64,000 nt of DNA from CAVSXS01 sp963767715 (GTDB lineage Bacteria > Chloroflexota > Ktedonobacteria > Ktedonobacterales > Ktedonobacteraceae): assembly GCA_963767715.1 (NCBI GenBank), contig CAVYFA010000011.1, positions 124,001 through 188,000 of the forward strand, read 5' to 3'. Shown here piece by piece: positions 27,019-36,200 of the stretch (position 1 is its first letter; every line of letters starts with the position of its first letter). The notes under the pieces were generated by a model. The model was not told the DNA's origin. It saw nothing but the letters and a program-made list of their open reading frames with translations, and ran no database searches. Position numbers and translations under genes: made by a program.

Positions 27019-27375
27019 ATGGACGAGCGTAAGCGAGGAGTTTTCGATATGGACGACACACAGCAACGTGACCTGAGCCAGCGACTCAGCCGCATCGGCG
27101 GGCAGGTCCACGGCATCAAAAAGATGGTCGATGAGAGCCAGGATGCCGCCGCTATTCTGGTGCAGCTCATGGCCTTGCAGAAGGCCACGAAAGCGGCGGC
27201 GGCTTTCCTGGTGAAGGCGCAGGCCACTGAGCGCATCCGCGAACAGATCCGCGCCGCCATCACGTCCTGCCCAGGCGACTGCGATCATTGCGACGAGTTA
27301 GTCGCCATTGATCGCGCCCTGGACGCGTTGGACTTTGAGAGCCTGCTGCAGGTCCATCTCAAAGTGAGCGAGTAG
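27019..27375 (+). CDS. CsoR/RcnR-family metal-sensing repressor, non-canonical ligand set
   Basis: A 118-residue all-helical repressor: LSQRLSRIGGQVHGIKKMVD is the family's N-terminal helix. The position that is Cys in copper CsoR (x-C-x-x-V/I-L-x-Q) is Ala here (DAAAILVQLMAL), and the later H-x3-C pair is replaced (KAQATERIREQI). Instead there is a C-terminal cysteine cluster TSCPGDCDHCDEL absent from classical members. It likely represses the operon through the two flanking G/C-tract palindromes; the inducer may be a metal bound by the C-terminal cluster. Start ATG at 27019 follows GGAGG; an internal ATG at 27049 is an alternative. The P1B ATPase starts 25 bases downstream. Confidence 0.85.
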   Translation: MDERKRGVFDMDDTQQRDLSQRLSRIGGQVHGIKKMVDESQDAAAILVQLMALQKATKAAAAFLVKAQATERIREQIRAAITSCPGDCDHCDELVAIDRALDALDFESLLQVHLKVSE

Positions 27376-27400
27376 GCAGGAAGGGGGCCGAAGATGGCAG

Positions 27401-29569
27401 ATGCCTACACACCTTGAATTAGTCGTTCCTGACCTGTGCTGCCTGGAATGCAGCCAGGGCGTGGTGACGGCCCTGCGGCAGGCGAAAGGGGTCTGCGAGT
27501 TGCAGGTGCTTGGGCTGTCGGAAAAGGTGCGCATTACCTACGATGAGACGGTTCAGCCAGAGCAACTGGTGCAGGCCGTTGAGCAGGCAGGACATGCTGT
27601 CACCAGTTGGCGCGCGGAGGGGCAGCGTGCGTCCACAGAAGCGTCCTCCTCTCAAGCAAGACCACAGGGCCGACGTGTGCAAACCTTTGCTCTGTTGCGG
27701 CTGCTGTTTGTGGGGTTCGTCTCGCTCATTGCCCTGATCGAGATTGCGGGAGAGTCGCTTGGCCTGCTGCGTGGCGTCGAGGAGCTGGTTCCCTGGCCGC
27801 TCGCCCTGACCGTCGTGGTTATCGGTGGCTACCCCATCTTTCGGGGGGCGTTCCTGGGACTGAGACAACGCCGGATCAACACCGATGCCGTGATGAGTGT
27901 GGGCATTCTTGCGGCGACGGCTATTGGCGAATTTATCGGGGCAGCGCTGATCGTCTTCTTTGTGATGGCTGCCCACTTCCTGGAGGACAAGACCACTGGG
28001 CGCGCGCGTCGTGCCATCGCGGAACTGGCCGCCTTGCAGCCCAGGACGGCGCGGGTGAGGCGCGAGGCAGGCGAGGAAGAAGTTGCGGTCGCCCAGCTTT
28101 CAGTAGGGGAGGTCGTGCTGGTGCGCGAAGGCGAACAGATCCCCGTTGATGGTCGTGTGGTGACAGGCCAGGCCTCCGTCAACCAGGCTCCCATCACCGG
28201 CGAGTCGCTGCCGGTTGAGAAGAATCCCGGCGACGAAGTGTTTGCGTCGACGGTGAGCGAACGCGGGTACCTGGAAGTCGCCGTCCAGCGCGTAGGCGAG
28301 GCAACAACCCTGGGTCGCATCATTCACCTGGTCGAAGAAGCCGAAGCGCAGAAGTCACCTGTGCAGCGCTTTGCCGATCGCTTTTCGGCGGCCTTCCTGC
28401 CGCTGGTGCTCACCCTCTCAGCCCTTACCCTACTCTTCAGTCATCACCTGGTCGCTGCCATTGCGGTGCTGGTCGCCGCCTGCCCGTGTGCGGTGGGACT
28501 GGCCACCCCGCTGTCGGTGGTCGCGGCGGTGGGAGCGGGAGCACGGCGTGGGCTGCTCATCAAGGGAGGCCTCGCCCTGGAAACTCTGGCGAAGGTGGAT
28601 ACACTCGTCGTAGATAAAACGGGCACGCTCACCTCTGGACATCCAGAGGTCACAGAGGTCATCTCCTTTGACGAAAGCGACCGAAACGAGATACTGGCGA
28701 TGGCCGCCGCGCTGGAACAGCGAGCTGCCCACCCCCTGGCGTCCGCAGTGCTCGCAGAAGCAGAGCGACGAGGGCTCGTCATTCCAGAGCTTGAGGCTAT
28801 CGAGGTGCTGCCCAGTCGCGGCATCGTCGGACACCTTGCCGGGCATCGCTGGGTGCTCGGCTCACGCCGCCTGCTCATCGAACAAGGCCTCACCCTTTCA
28901 GAGGACCAGGAGCAACAGATGGCCCAGCTCGAACAGGAGGGTAAGACCGTCCTGACCCTGGCGCGTTCAGGTTGTGTGGTCGGTGTGCTCGCAGTGGCCG
29001 ATACCATCCGTGCGGAGGTGGCTTCCGCGCTGGCCGAGGTACGTCACCTGGGCATCCGGCGCATTGTGCTCCTCACCGGTGACAACGAGCGCGTGGCCAT
29101 GGCCATTGCCCGAGCCGCCGGCATCAGCGAGGTCGAGGCCAATCTGCTTCCCGAAGACAAGATCGCCACGGTGAAGCGGTTGCAAGTCGAAGGCCGCTGT
29201 GTCCTCATGGTCGGCGATGGCATCAATGATGCGCCGGCGCTGACGCAAGCCAACGTCGGGATGGCGATGGGTGGGATCGGCACCTCCGTGGCCCAGGAGG
29301 CGGCAGAGGTGGCACTCTTACGCGATGACTGGAGGACGGTGCCCGAAGCGCTCCGGCTCGGACGGCGCACCTACCGGACCATTCGCCAGAACATTTTCTT
29401 TGGGATCGGCTTCACGATGCTCGTCATGGGCCTGGCAGCTACTGGACTCATCGGCCCGATCCTGGCCGCAGCATCCCAGTCGGTACCTGATGTGGTCGTG
29501 GCCCTCAATGCCTCCCGCCTGCTGGGTGGAGGCGTTCCATTACGCAGGAGGCATTCGCGGGCGCAGTAG
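27401..29569 (+). CDS. Heavy-metal-translocating P1B-type ATPase
   Basis: A 722-residue metal efflux pump. An N-terminal heavy-metal-associated domain with CCLEC (a Cys-x2-Cys site preceded by another Cys) is followed by membrane helices. The actuator has ITGESLPVEKNPGDEV, and the transport-site motif is CPC (AACPCAVGLATPLSVV). The phosphorylation loop is DKTGTLTSG, with HPLA for nucleotide binding and GDGINDAPALTQANVGMAMG. CPC pumps move Cu+, Ag+, Zn2+, Cd2+ or Pb2+; the CCxxC loop and the final helix region leaning toward Zn/Cd/Pb types is inference. It is in an operon with the CsoR-type repressor, so expression should be metal-inducible. Confidence 0.93.
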   Translation: MPTHLELVVPDLCCLECSQGVVTALRQAKGVCELQVLGLSEKVRITYDETVQPEQLVQAVEQAGHAVTSWRAEGQRASTEASSSQARPQGRRVQTFALLRLLFVGFVSLIALIEIAGESLGLLRGVEELVPWPLALTVVVIGGYPIFRGAFLGLRQRRINTDAVMSVGILAATAIGEFIGAALIVFFVMAAHFLEDKTTGRARRAIAELAALQPRTARVRREAGEEEVAVAQLSVGEVVLVREGEQIPVDGRVVTGQASVNQAPITGESLPVEKNPGDEVFASTVSERGYLEVAVQRVGEATTLGRIIHLVEEAEAQKSPVQRFADRFSAAFLPLVLTLSALTLLFSHHLVAAIAVLVAACPCAVGLATPLSVVAAVGAGARRGLLIKGGLALETLAKVDTLVVDKTGTLTSGHPEVTEVISFDESDRNEILAMAAALEQRAAHPLASAVLAEAERRGLVIPELEAIEVLPSRGIVGHLAGHRWVLGSRRLLIEQGLTLSEDQEQQMAQLEQEGKTVLTLARSGCVVGVLAVADTIRAEVASALAEVRHLGIRRIVLLTGDNERVAMAIARAAGISEVEANLLPEDKIATVKRLQVEGRCVLMVGDGINDAPALTQANVGMAMGGIGTSVAQEAAEVALLRDDWRTVPEALRLGRRTYRTIRQNIFFGIGFTMLVMGLAATGLIGPILAAASQSVPDVVVALNASRLLGGGVPLRRRHSRAQ

Positions 29570-29602
29570 CACGGGAGGTTGAGTGCGTTTAGCAAAGATT
29601 AG

Positions 29603-30187
29603 CTAAAAACTGCAAGTTATTCTTTGGGCTCTACCTATACAACGAAGGAATGCGACCCAAACCGCCTGGAGAAGACTCTTCTGATGCCTCGCGCCAATAC
29701 TCCACAGCAGCGTGCCATCGCTGCCTCGCAGCGCAATCATACTCCCATCGGCAGCGCCAAGATACACCACATCCTGGTCGACCCTCAGCAACTGAAAAGA
29801 TGGCGCCACGCGCTGTTGCCAAAGCAAATATACATACTTATGCCTCGACCACCGCGCTGTCAGCACCCCATCCTGATCGAGCGAATAGACGAAGCGGCCT
29901 GCAATCACCACCTGATCAGCCTGCAGCGAAGCCTGGTATACAGCCCCTGATGTAGAGGAAGTTTTCCCAACTTGCGAAGCCCCCACCAGGTGCCAGGGAC
30001 TCACGACAAGCAGCCCTAACAGCGCAGCTCCCAGCAGCGTACCCAATCCCATCCACATCCGTCTCCGCGGCAAGAACCCACGACCATCTGCTTGTTGCAC
30101 GAAGGGTCGGCCCCTCCGCGGCCGCGGATCGAGGTCCGTAATCTCAACATCGCCCGCAAGCGCCGCCTCATATTCCGGCTCAGACAA
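29603..30187 (-). CDS. Membrane-anchored PQQ/beta-propeller-like protein, probably truncated
   Basis: A 194-residue protein. The N-terminal cytoplasmic part is acidic then basic (RPRRGRPFVQQADGRG), followed by one hydrophobic helix (GLGTLLGAALLGLLVVSPW). The extracytoplasmic segment has PQQ-like blade pieces: FVYSLDQDGVLTARW and VVYLGAADGSMIALRGSDGTLLW. Full propellers have several blades; here only about two remain before the sequence turns unlike (LLQAVWVAFLRCIGRAQ), so the gene looks cut off at its 3' end. It converges with the P1B ATPase operon. No partner can be named. Confidence 0.6.
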   Translation of the reverse strand: MSEPEYEAALAGDVEITDLDPRPRRGRPFVQQADGRGFLPRRRMWMGLGTLLGAALLGLLVVSPWHLVGASQVGKTSSTSGAVYQASLQADQVVIAGRFVYSLDQDGVLTARWSRHKYVYLLWQQRVAPSFQLLRVDQDVVYLGAADGSMIALRGSDGTLLWSIGARHQKSLLQAVWVAFLRCIGRAQRITCSF

Positions 30188-30357
30188 AGCGCACCCCGCT
30201 GACTGCCATCGGTTGTGTTCGTTAATCGAAAAGTGAGTTTATTAACTCAAAAGTAGACGACTACACTCGTGTTTTTTCAAAAAGACAGTCGAGAAGTAGA
30301 CCACTTGATTCCCCAAACAACCGGTATTCTCAAATCTGCATCAAGTTAGTCGATCTG

Positions 30358-30780
30358 CTACGCTTTTTTCTCTCCCCTGAAAATCCACTGAACACCGTAT
30401 TTATCATAAAACTGCCCATACGTTCCAAATGGCATATCATGTAATTCTTGAAACCTGTCCTTTTCTGCTCCTTCTGCAAGTTTGTCGAAGACTGCTTTTA
30501 GCTCATCATACGTCCCGCCAATAACAAAGATTGCGTAAGTATTACCCTGTTTTGGTTCAAATGCAGGAGAAGCCATCCAGTCTGTGGCAGATATTTCAAT
30601 AGCGCCGCTTTTAAGATGGGCATTGATCATCCTATTGTGTTTCTCTGGCGGGAACTGGGCTTTCATAGGAGTATCACCTAGTTTTGTCAGGGTTAATTCT
30701 CCGCCAAGACACCGGTGGTAAAAGGTCATGGCTTCAGCACAATTTCCGTCAAATAGAAGAAAGGGCGTACAATGTAACAT
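30358..30780 (-). CDS. PhnB-like VOC family protein
   Basis: A 140-residue protein of the glyoxalase/bleomycin-resistance/dioxygenase superfamily, PhnB-like branch (3-demethylubiquinone methyltransferase-type fold). Features are PFLLFDGNCAEAMTFYHRCLGGEL, the middle HLKSGAIEISATDW, and the C-terminal GTYGQFYDKYGVQWIF. The start is well supported by AGGAGGTG eight bases upstream of ATG. Members are small metal- or ligand-binding proteins of varied function; nothing specific can be inferred from context. Confidence 0.88.
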   Translation of the reverse strand: MLHCTPFLLFDGNCAEAMTFYHRCLGGELTLTKLGDTPMKAQFPPEKHNRMINAHLKSGAIEISATDWMASPAFEPKQGNTYAIFVIGGTYDELKAVFDKLAEGAEKDRFQELHDMPFGTYGQFYDKYGVQWIFRGEKKA

Positions 30781-31047
30781 ATCTTTTCACCTCCTGGTTG
30801 AACTATGCCATGCTCTTGCTATTATAGCAAAAAATGATGGGGGCTAGCTGGTTTTTGGAAGAGACTGATTACCTCAACGAAAAACAGATTTTGTCGCGGC
30901 CTTTCTGTTATGCTTTTCCTCGGATAGTACTTATGGAACAGATAACTGCACTATCGTTCAGGGTTTCTGTATCAATCGTCTTATAGATAGTGCATCGCTG
31001 ATATAGTTACTTGAGGGAAATACACAAGAACGCTTCAAGGAGGATGC

Positions 31048-32172
31048 ATGGACGGGAAAGCCCCGGCGCGAAGGCTCTATGACGCGAAACGCAGCAGCAC
31101 GCAGAAATCATTACGGACGGTGCTGCTCGCTATTCTCTTTCAAACGTACTGGCCGCATAGACTCTCACGGCAAGAAATAACCGGCCACCTGGGGTATTTT
31201 TACGGCGAGACCTCTACCCCGGCGCTCTATCGAGATCTGCAAACGCTGACGGGCGTGCCGGTGGAAGAACTGCCTGAGCCCGGTGCGCAAAACCTGGCGG
31301 AATGGTGCGAGGCGCAGAAACGCAGCCGGCGGCTGGCCATTACCTATGATCGCCATAACGGAACCTTTGGCCTGGCGCAGTCCTTTTTTGAACTCGAGAT
31401 CAGCGAAGATGAAGCGCGCGCGTTCGTGGCGCTGCAAGATGGTTTTGCGCCCGGTACGCCCTACGCGGAAGCCGTGCAAAGCTTGCTGGAACGCTGGGAA
31501 TGGCAGTTCAGCGAAAAGAGCCGTCGCCTGGTGCGCCAGAAACGCAAGCGCCATGCCCGGCCCGTGCTCTTGCCACTCTCGCCGGTGGTGGACTACAGCC
31601 AGCATGGAGAGACGATCCTGCTGCTCGACCAGGCGCTGGAAGAAGGCGCATATGTTTCATTCGCCTATTCACCGCTGGCGCAAAGTTGGGATGCTGAGCC
31701 GGCCTGGCACGAGCATATCGAACCTTACGAATTAGAGTACCGCGACGGACACTGGTACTTCACCGGGTTTGCCGCTGATCTCAGTGCATTTCTCGACTAC
31801 CGCGTTGATCGCATGCGCCCCGGCACACTGCGCAAAACGCATGACCACTTTACGCCGGGCCTGCGTCATCGCCCAGGCGTGAAGATACGCTACTGGGTCT
31901 CGCCCATGCTCGCGCGGCACGGCAGCCTGAGCGCCCGCCTGCACGACCAGCAGGTGACACTGCTTGAAAACGACCAGGGCGCAATTGTAGAAGGATATGC
32001 CAGGTCGCTCTGGTGGGCCAGGCGCCTGCTGCTGGGCTACGGCGAGCAGGTGAAGGCGCTGGCCCCGGCAAGAACTCGTAGCGGCGATGCGCGAGACGGT
32101 GCAGGCGATGGCGAAGCTGTACGAGGAGGAAGAATGATGCATCTCAAGATTCTCCCGGTTTATTCTAAATAG
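31048..32172 (+). CDS. WYL-domain transcriptional regulator (C-terminus frameshifted)
   Basis: A protein of the HTH plus WYL type, the nearest regulator upstream of the cas operon. After a basic N-terminus comes a helix-turn-helix region (SRQEITGHLGYFYGETSTPA LYRDLQTL), then the WYL domain, with EPYELEYRDGHWYFTGF and YRVDRM. The reading frame as it stands ends LAPARTRSGDARDG..., but shifting one base at the CCCC run near 32064 gives RQELVAAMRETVQAMAKLYE with a stop at 32135-32137, the normal WYL C-terminus. Loss of this tail may alter ligand response. WYL proteins commonly regulate CRISPR-Cas loci in response to nucleic-acid or nucleotide ligands. The start follows AAGGAGG. Confidence 0.82.
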   Translation: MDGKAPARRLYDAKRSSTQKSLRTVLLAILFQTYWPHRLSRQEITGHLGYFYGETSTPALYRDLQTLTGVPVEELPEPGAQNLAEWCEAQKRSRRLAITYDRHNGTFGLAQSFFELEISEDEARAFVALQDGFAPGTPYAEAVQSLLERWEWQFSEKSRRLVRQKRKRHARPVLLPLSPVVDYSQHGETILLLDQALEEGAYVSFAYSPLAQSWDAEPAWHEHIEPYELEYRDGHWYFTGFAADLSAFLDYRVDRMRPGTLRKTHDHFTPGLRHRPGVKIRYWVSPMLARHGSLSARLHDQQVTLLENDQGAIVEGYARSLWWARRLLLGYGEQVKALAPARTRSGDARDGAGDGEAVRGGRMMHLKILPVYSK

Positions 32173-32175
32173 CTA

Positions 32176-32298
32176 TCCGATCCGAATTATCACATTGGTT
32201 CCACGCAATTGCTCAAGCACCAGGTAGCAACGTGGGAAGCTATTCTTGATCCTGGGATTGATGTCATCTTCAACACGGCGATGAGGCCGCCCAGTTAG
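32176..32298 (+). pseudogene. Orphan coding fragment of unknown protein
   Basis: A 40-codon open stretch without a start codon, ending in TAG at 32296: SDPNYHIGSTQLLKHQVATW followed by EAILDPGIDVIFNTAMRPPS. The composition and codon pattern look like real protein sequence, so it is likely the tail of a gene lost when the cas locus arrived or was rearranged. It is not recognised. Confidence 0.35.
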
Positions 32299-32582
32299 GG
32301 CGGCGAGGTGAGCCAATTCCAGATGGACAGTGGAGGATACTCTTGTCTGCTATATACAGGCTTATTTTTCAATCTCAGATGAGAGGTGAGAGGTTATTGC
32401 ACTGATACAGATTATATCACATTTTGTGACAGTTTTTGTATATTTATAACTGTTGCCTTATCGTAATCGCATCTAATTTTTAGAACCTGCTCAACAAGGT
32501 GCATCTTAAAGGCCGATCCGTAAAGCTTTGTTGCATAGATTTATCAACAAGTTGCTTGAAAATTTAGGTGCGATGTTCTTGT

Positions 32583-32678
32583 TTATAACATTGACTTTTG
32601 GCCAGTGAATATGTATCCCAGAGATAGGAATGCTTATCTACAGCTTATAACATTGACTTTTGGCCAGTGAATATGTAT
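32583..32678. repeat. Two 34-bp direct repeats upstream of the cas locus, promoter-like
   Basis: TTATAACATTGACTTTTGGC followed by CAGTGAATATGTAT occurs at 32583-32616 and again at 32645-32678, 62 bp apart. Each copy contains TTGACT followed 17 bp later by TAT-rich sequence (TATCCC in the first, TATTCT in the second). They could be tandem promoters or operator repeats for the HTH protein and cas genes, or remnants of insertion-sequence ends. Confidence 0.65.
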
Positions 32679-32743
32679 TCTTGAATTATGGAAAGTGCAG
32701 TGCTTTCTTTTATAGCTATCTGCCGCCTTAAGGAGGAATTGCA

Positions 32744-32938
32744 ATGAGAAAGAGACTTTCTGACGCGGAGAAAGTAGAGCTTGTTCTTTCGGGTATCAAG
32801 GAGGGCGTGATAATCAAGGACTTTTGTACCAAACATGGCATTTCGCGGAGCGCTTTCTACTCATGGAAGCAAAAGGTATTAAACCAGCTTTCGAGGGATA
32901 TGTCTCCAAAGAGATTATCTCATCGATCAGCGATGTAG
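32744..32938 (+). CDS. Small HTH protein, transposase OrfA-like
   Basis: A 64-residue protein: RLSDAEKVELVLSGIKEGV and DFCTKHGISRSAFYSWKQKV form a helix-turn-helix like the N-terminus of IS3-family OrfA transposases. It ends early (SPKRLSHRSAM) without a leucine zipper or an OrfB downstream. It has a strong Shine-Dalgarno (AAGGAGGAATTG) and sits between the tandem direct repeats and cas10d. It is either a transposase remnant or a domesticated DNA-binding regulator of the cas operon. Confidence 0.6.
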   Translation: MRKRLSDAEKVELVLSGIKEGVIIKDFCTKHGISRSAFYSWKQKVLNQLSRDMSPKRLSHRSAM

Positions 32939-33035
32939 TTTCAAAGGCGAAATTCGGATAGGTGGATAATGCAATAGTTATCCACCTATTACGGATGCTG
33001 CATATTTATCACCGTGATTTTCGAGGTGGCAAGTC

Positions 33036-33134
33036 ATGACTAACACAAGTCTTTACAATGCGATTTTAGAAGAATACTTTGATCAAGAGCAATCGATTGC
33101 AGCAAAGATGTTGAATTCGAGGATATCTAACTAA
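33036..33134 (+). pseudogene. Amino-terminal fragment of cas10d separated by a frameshift
   Basis: An ATG after GAGGTGG opens MTNTSLYNAILEEYFDQEQS and runs to a TAA at 33132. The adjacent frame from 33115 reads GYLTKPAKTAGYEGRRGKEY and HIDQSLYIHIVNGVFAITRL and joins the Cas10d body. The conserved HIDQSLYIHIVNG block lies before any good start codon of the downstream frame. So the gene most likely starts at 33036 and has suffered a one-base frameshift between about 33114 and 33131. Confidence 0.65.
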
Positions 33135-33210
33135 GCCAGCTAAGACTGCTGGTTATGAGGGAAGGCGCGGTAAAGAGTACCATATCGACCAATCTTTATA
33201 CATTCATATT

Positions 33211-36200
33211 GTGAATGGTGTATTTGCTATAACACGGCTATTGAGTTATCTGGCGCAAGCAGGGATATATCAACTCGCTGAAGCTGAGTTTCGTACCATG
33301 CTTGCCATTTACACAGTTCACGACTTGCATAAAGACCCTGATGCTGAACGCGGAGATCGTGGAGAATTTGATGTTGCCCTTAACGAATTTCGTGAAGAAG
33401 CGGAAGCTTTAGGACTTTTCGATTTTGCTGATGTTACAGTGGAGCAGATGCGTCTCGGTATGATGCACCTGAATAAAAAAATGGTAGGTGACTATTTAGC
33501 AGCGCCATCCAACACCAGCAAATTAATCAGCATTGTCCGGCTAGCAGACACACTTGCAAGTATTCAGGAACCATCCGATTACCAATCACTGGCCGTTCGT
33601 TTGAATGAACTTTCTCCGCGCCTGATAGGTCGCTATAAGTTTTATCATCATGAATTGAATGAATTTCGTGGGCTAACAACACAGTTATTACATCTTAGTA
33701 TCAGTGACATATTGGAAAAGCAATATGACTGTTTTCCTTTACTATTCTTCGCAAATGGAGTGATGTATATAGGCCCTGCGAGCGCTCCGAATGGTACTTC
33801 TTCACAACAAGACAATTTCATCACAGCAATAAATAAGGATTTTTTTACAGCGCTACAACGTAAAATGCAAGCCATAGGTGGCACAGTAGCTGGGGAGGCA
33901 CTCAATCCGCAGCAAACAGTGAAGTTTGAGCAATATGCTTACCTCTTCTCCGACGCTGCTCAAATGTTAACGAGTCTAACTACTTATGCGAGCAAGAAAG
34001 CTCCAAAACTCTTTATTTCAGAATTGGTGGCGAAGCGTGCAGAGGCAAAGCGTGAAGGGAAGCGCCCCTCTTTTGCTACTAAATTTCCTTCTAAGCTCCA
34101 TTTTTGTCAGCGTTATGAGATCAATCCCGAGGCCGAAAGCGACGATGATTTTGCTACAAAATGGTGGGCTGTGAGCCAAGTTATCAAGGGTGTAGAAAGT
34201 ATTGCAAGGGATATGTTGGGTGATAAAGTAGCTTTAACCTGGATATTAGAGACATTGGGAACGCCAGAATCTGTAAAGATGGCTGTGATTTCTGACATTG
34301 CAGAACTTAGGGCTGGGGGAGTTGCAGATCATGCCTTGATTATTAGTTATCACTATTTAGAGCAACAGACCTATTTAGAAGATGGCCGATCTGTACGAGC
34401 GGTGGATATTAGTGATGTTCTTCTAAAGCTGAATGAGTATCTCATCCCTCACATTGAGCATATCGTGACTACGGAAGCAAGACAGGCGGTAGTCGATAGC
34501 GAACTCGCTCTCAAACAAGACCTGGATGCCTATCTTATAGAAGGACTGCAGTGTTCTAATCCTGCTTTCTCAAGTTTGATATCGACTCCAGCGAATGTCT
34601 TTGTAGAGTACCAGGAACGTAGAAAAGGTAGTTCATATCAACACCTTTGTGTTTTGTGCAGTAGGGTAATTCCCGATGGGATGAAAAACCCGGTTATTAA
34701 GACTGGTATTCTTGAGGATCAGGCTCTTGTTTTCTCAAATAAGCTGGTTCCACGTGAAAAAGTTGGTGCGCAGATGGTATGGTGTCCTATGTGCTACCTG
34801 GAATTTATGCTTCGTAGACTGAGTGGGCTAAACTATCCCAGGGCGGCTAATTCAGGCTTATCAGATCGGCTCTACATTTATCTCTTCCCGGACTACTTCT
34901 TTACGCCAGAGTATGTTGCTCACATGGAGAGAATGTTACGGCCTTTTAAAGAAGGAACAGCCTTGAAGCTGCGCCAATATGGGAAAGAGGATACTGAGAG
35001 TTTGCCAGTAATGTGGATACGAGAGCGGCGATTTAGCGCCAAAATGCAGCGGGATGCAATAAAGACACTCAGGAAAGAGGCGATACGCCTGGGCAAGGAT
35101 ATTCTCGATAAAAAAGGAAATCCTATCGGGAAAAAGAGGAGAGATTTAACGGGAGATAAACAGCATAGTAGCCAGTTAACAGTGCTAAACTACCTGATGA
35201 TTCTCTGTGAGAAGTCCGCTGTTAAGGCATCCCCGGAACTTGCTCCAACACGTTCTGAGTTATGGTCAAAAGCAATTTATATGGCGCTCGTTGCTTATCA
35301 GCTTTTAGGGGTACGAGTTTACATTACCGATAAGCCTTATCTCACGGTTAGTAGCCCCACAGAGTTAAAAAGCATTATCACTCTCGATGCTCCTCATGCT
35401 TTGCTGAGAGGGTTGTTGAATCAAAGCGCCAATGATGCAGTTATTCGCCTCGTAAAAGGGAAAGGAGAACAAGAAGGTATTAGTGTGCAGGATGCTATGG
35501 ACGCTATGTCTGCACTTTGGCTTGTAAATGAGTTCCTGACTGGCCATAGTACATCGGGCAGGCGACGAAATCTTGATAAAGGGATTGCATCGCTGCTTGA
35601 GCAGATAAACAGTAATCCTCTGGCGGGTGCTGCTTTCTACAAGGAGCGCCAGCGCGACGACCTACCTACTACCCGTGAATTCACAATGGCTTGTATGTAT
35701 TTACTTGAACTTATAGGAGGCTGGAAATTGGATCTTGCTAAAAGATTAGCACATCAATCGCTTGCTATCTTTTTGCCGCCATGGTCAAAAGATGGCAAAG
35801 GAAAGGCTAACCAGTATGAGCGTCTTTTCCGTTTAGCTCTGGAAGCCTTGAAGAAGATGCCGAGGGTCGAGGACCCAGACGAAATGAAGTCTCGTATTGC
35901 TGGTGCATTGGAAAAAGCGGTATTACGTCAAAGGGAACTCGGCAAAGGTGCCTCCTCCACAGGGTTAATGAACTGTCGTGATGAAGAACTCAAGGATCGT
36001 TCATATGAATTCGCCTCCACAATTGTGGATGAGCTTTTTATTAGACGATGTGGCCGCAATATCAGCAAGCTGCTGACAGAGGAGAATTCTTTAGCAGATG
36101 GTATTTATCACATAACTGACTGCGAGTTAAGTAAATACCGGGAAGAGTTCTTTCAGCGGTTGGCTCGTCGAAAAGCTGCTGCTTCCGGAGGACAGGATAG

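Noticed and set aside
32381..32480. AT-rich stretch with ATTTTGTGACAG considered as a replication or attachment site.
   Set aside because: No iterons, integrase or flanking tRNA were seen; it reads as an ordinary promoter-like region.
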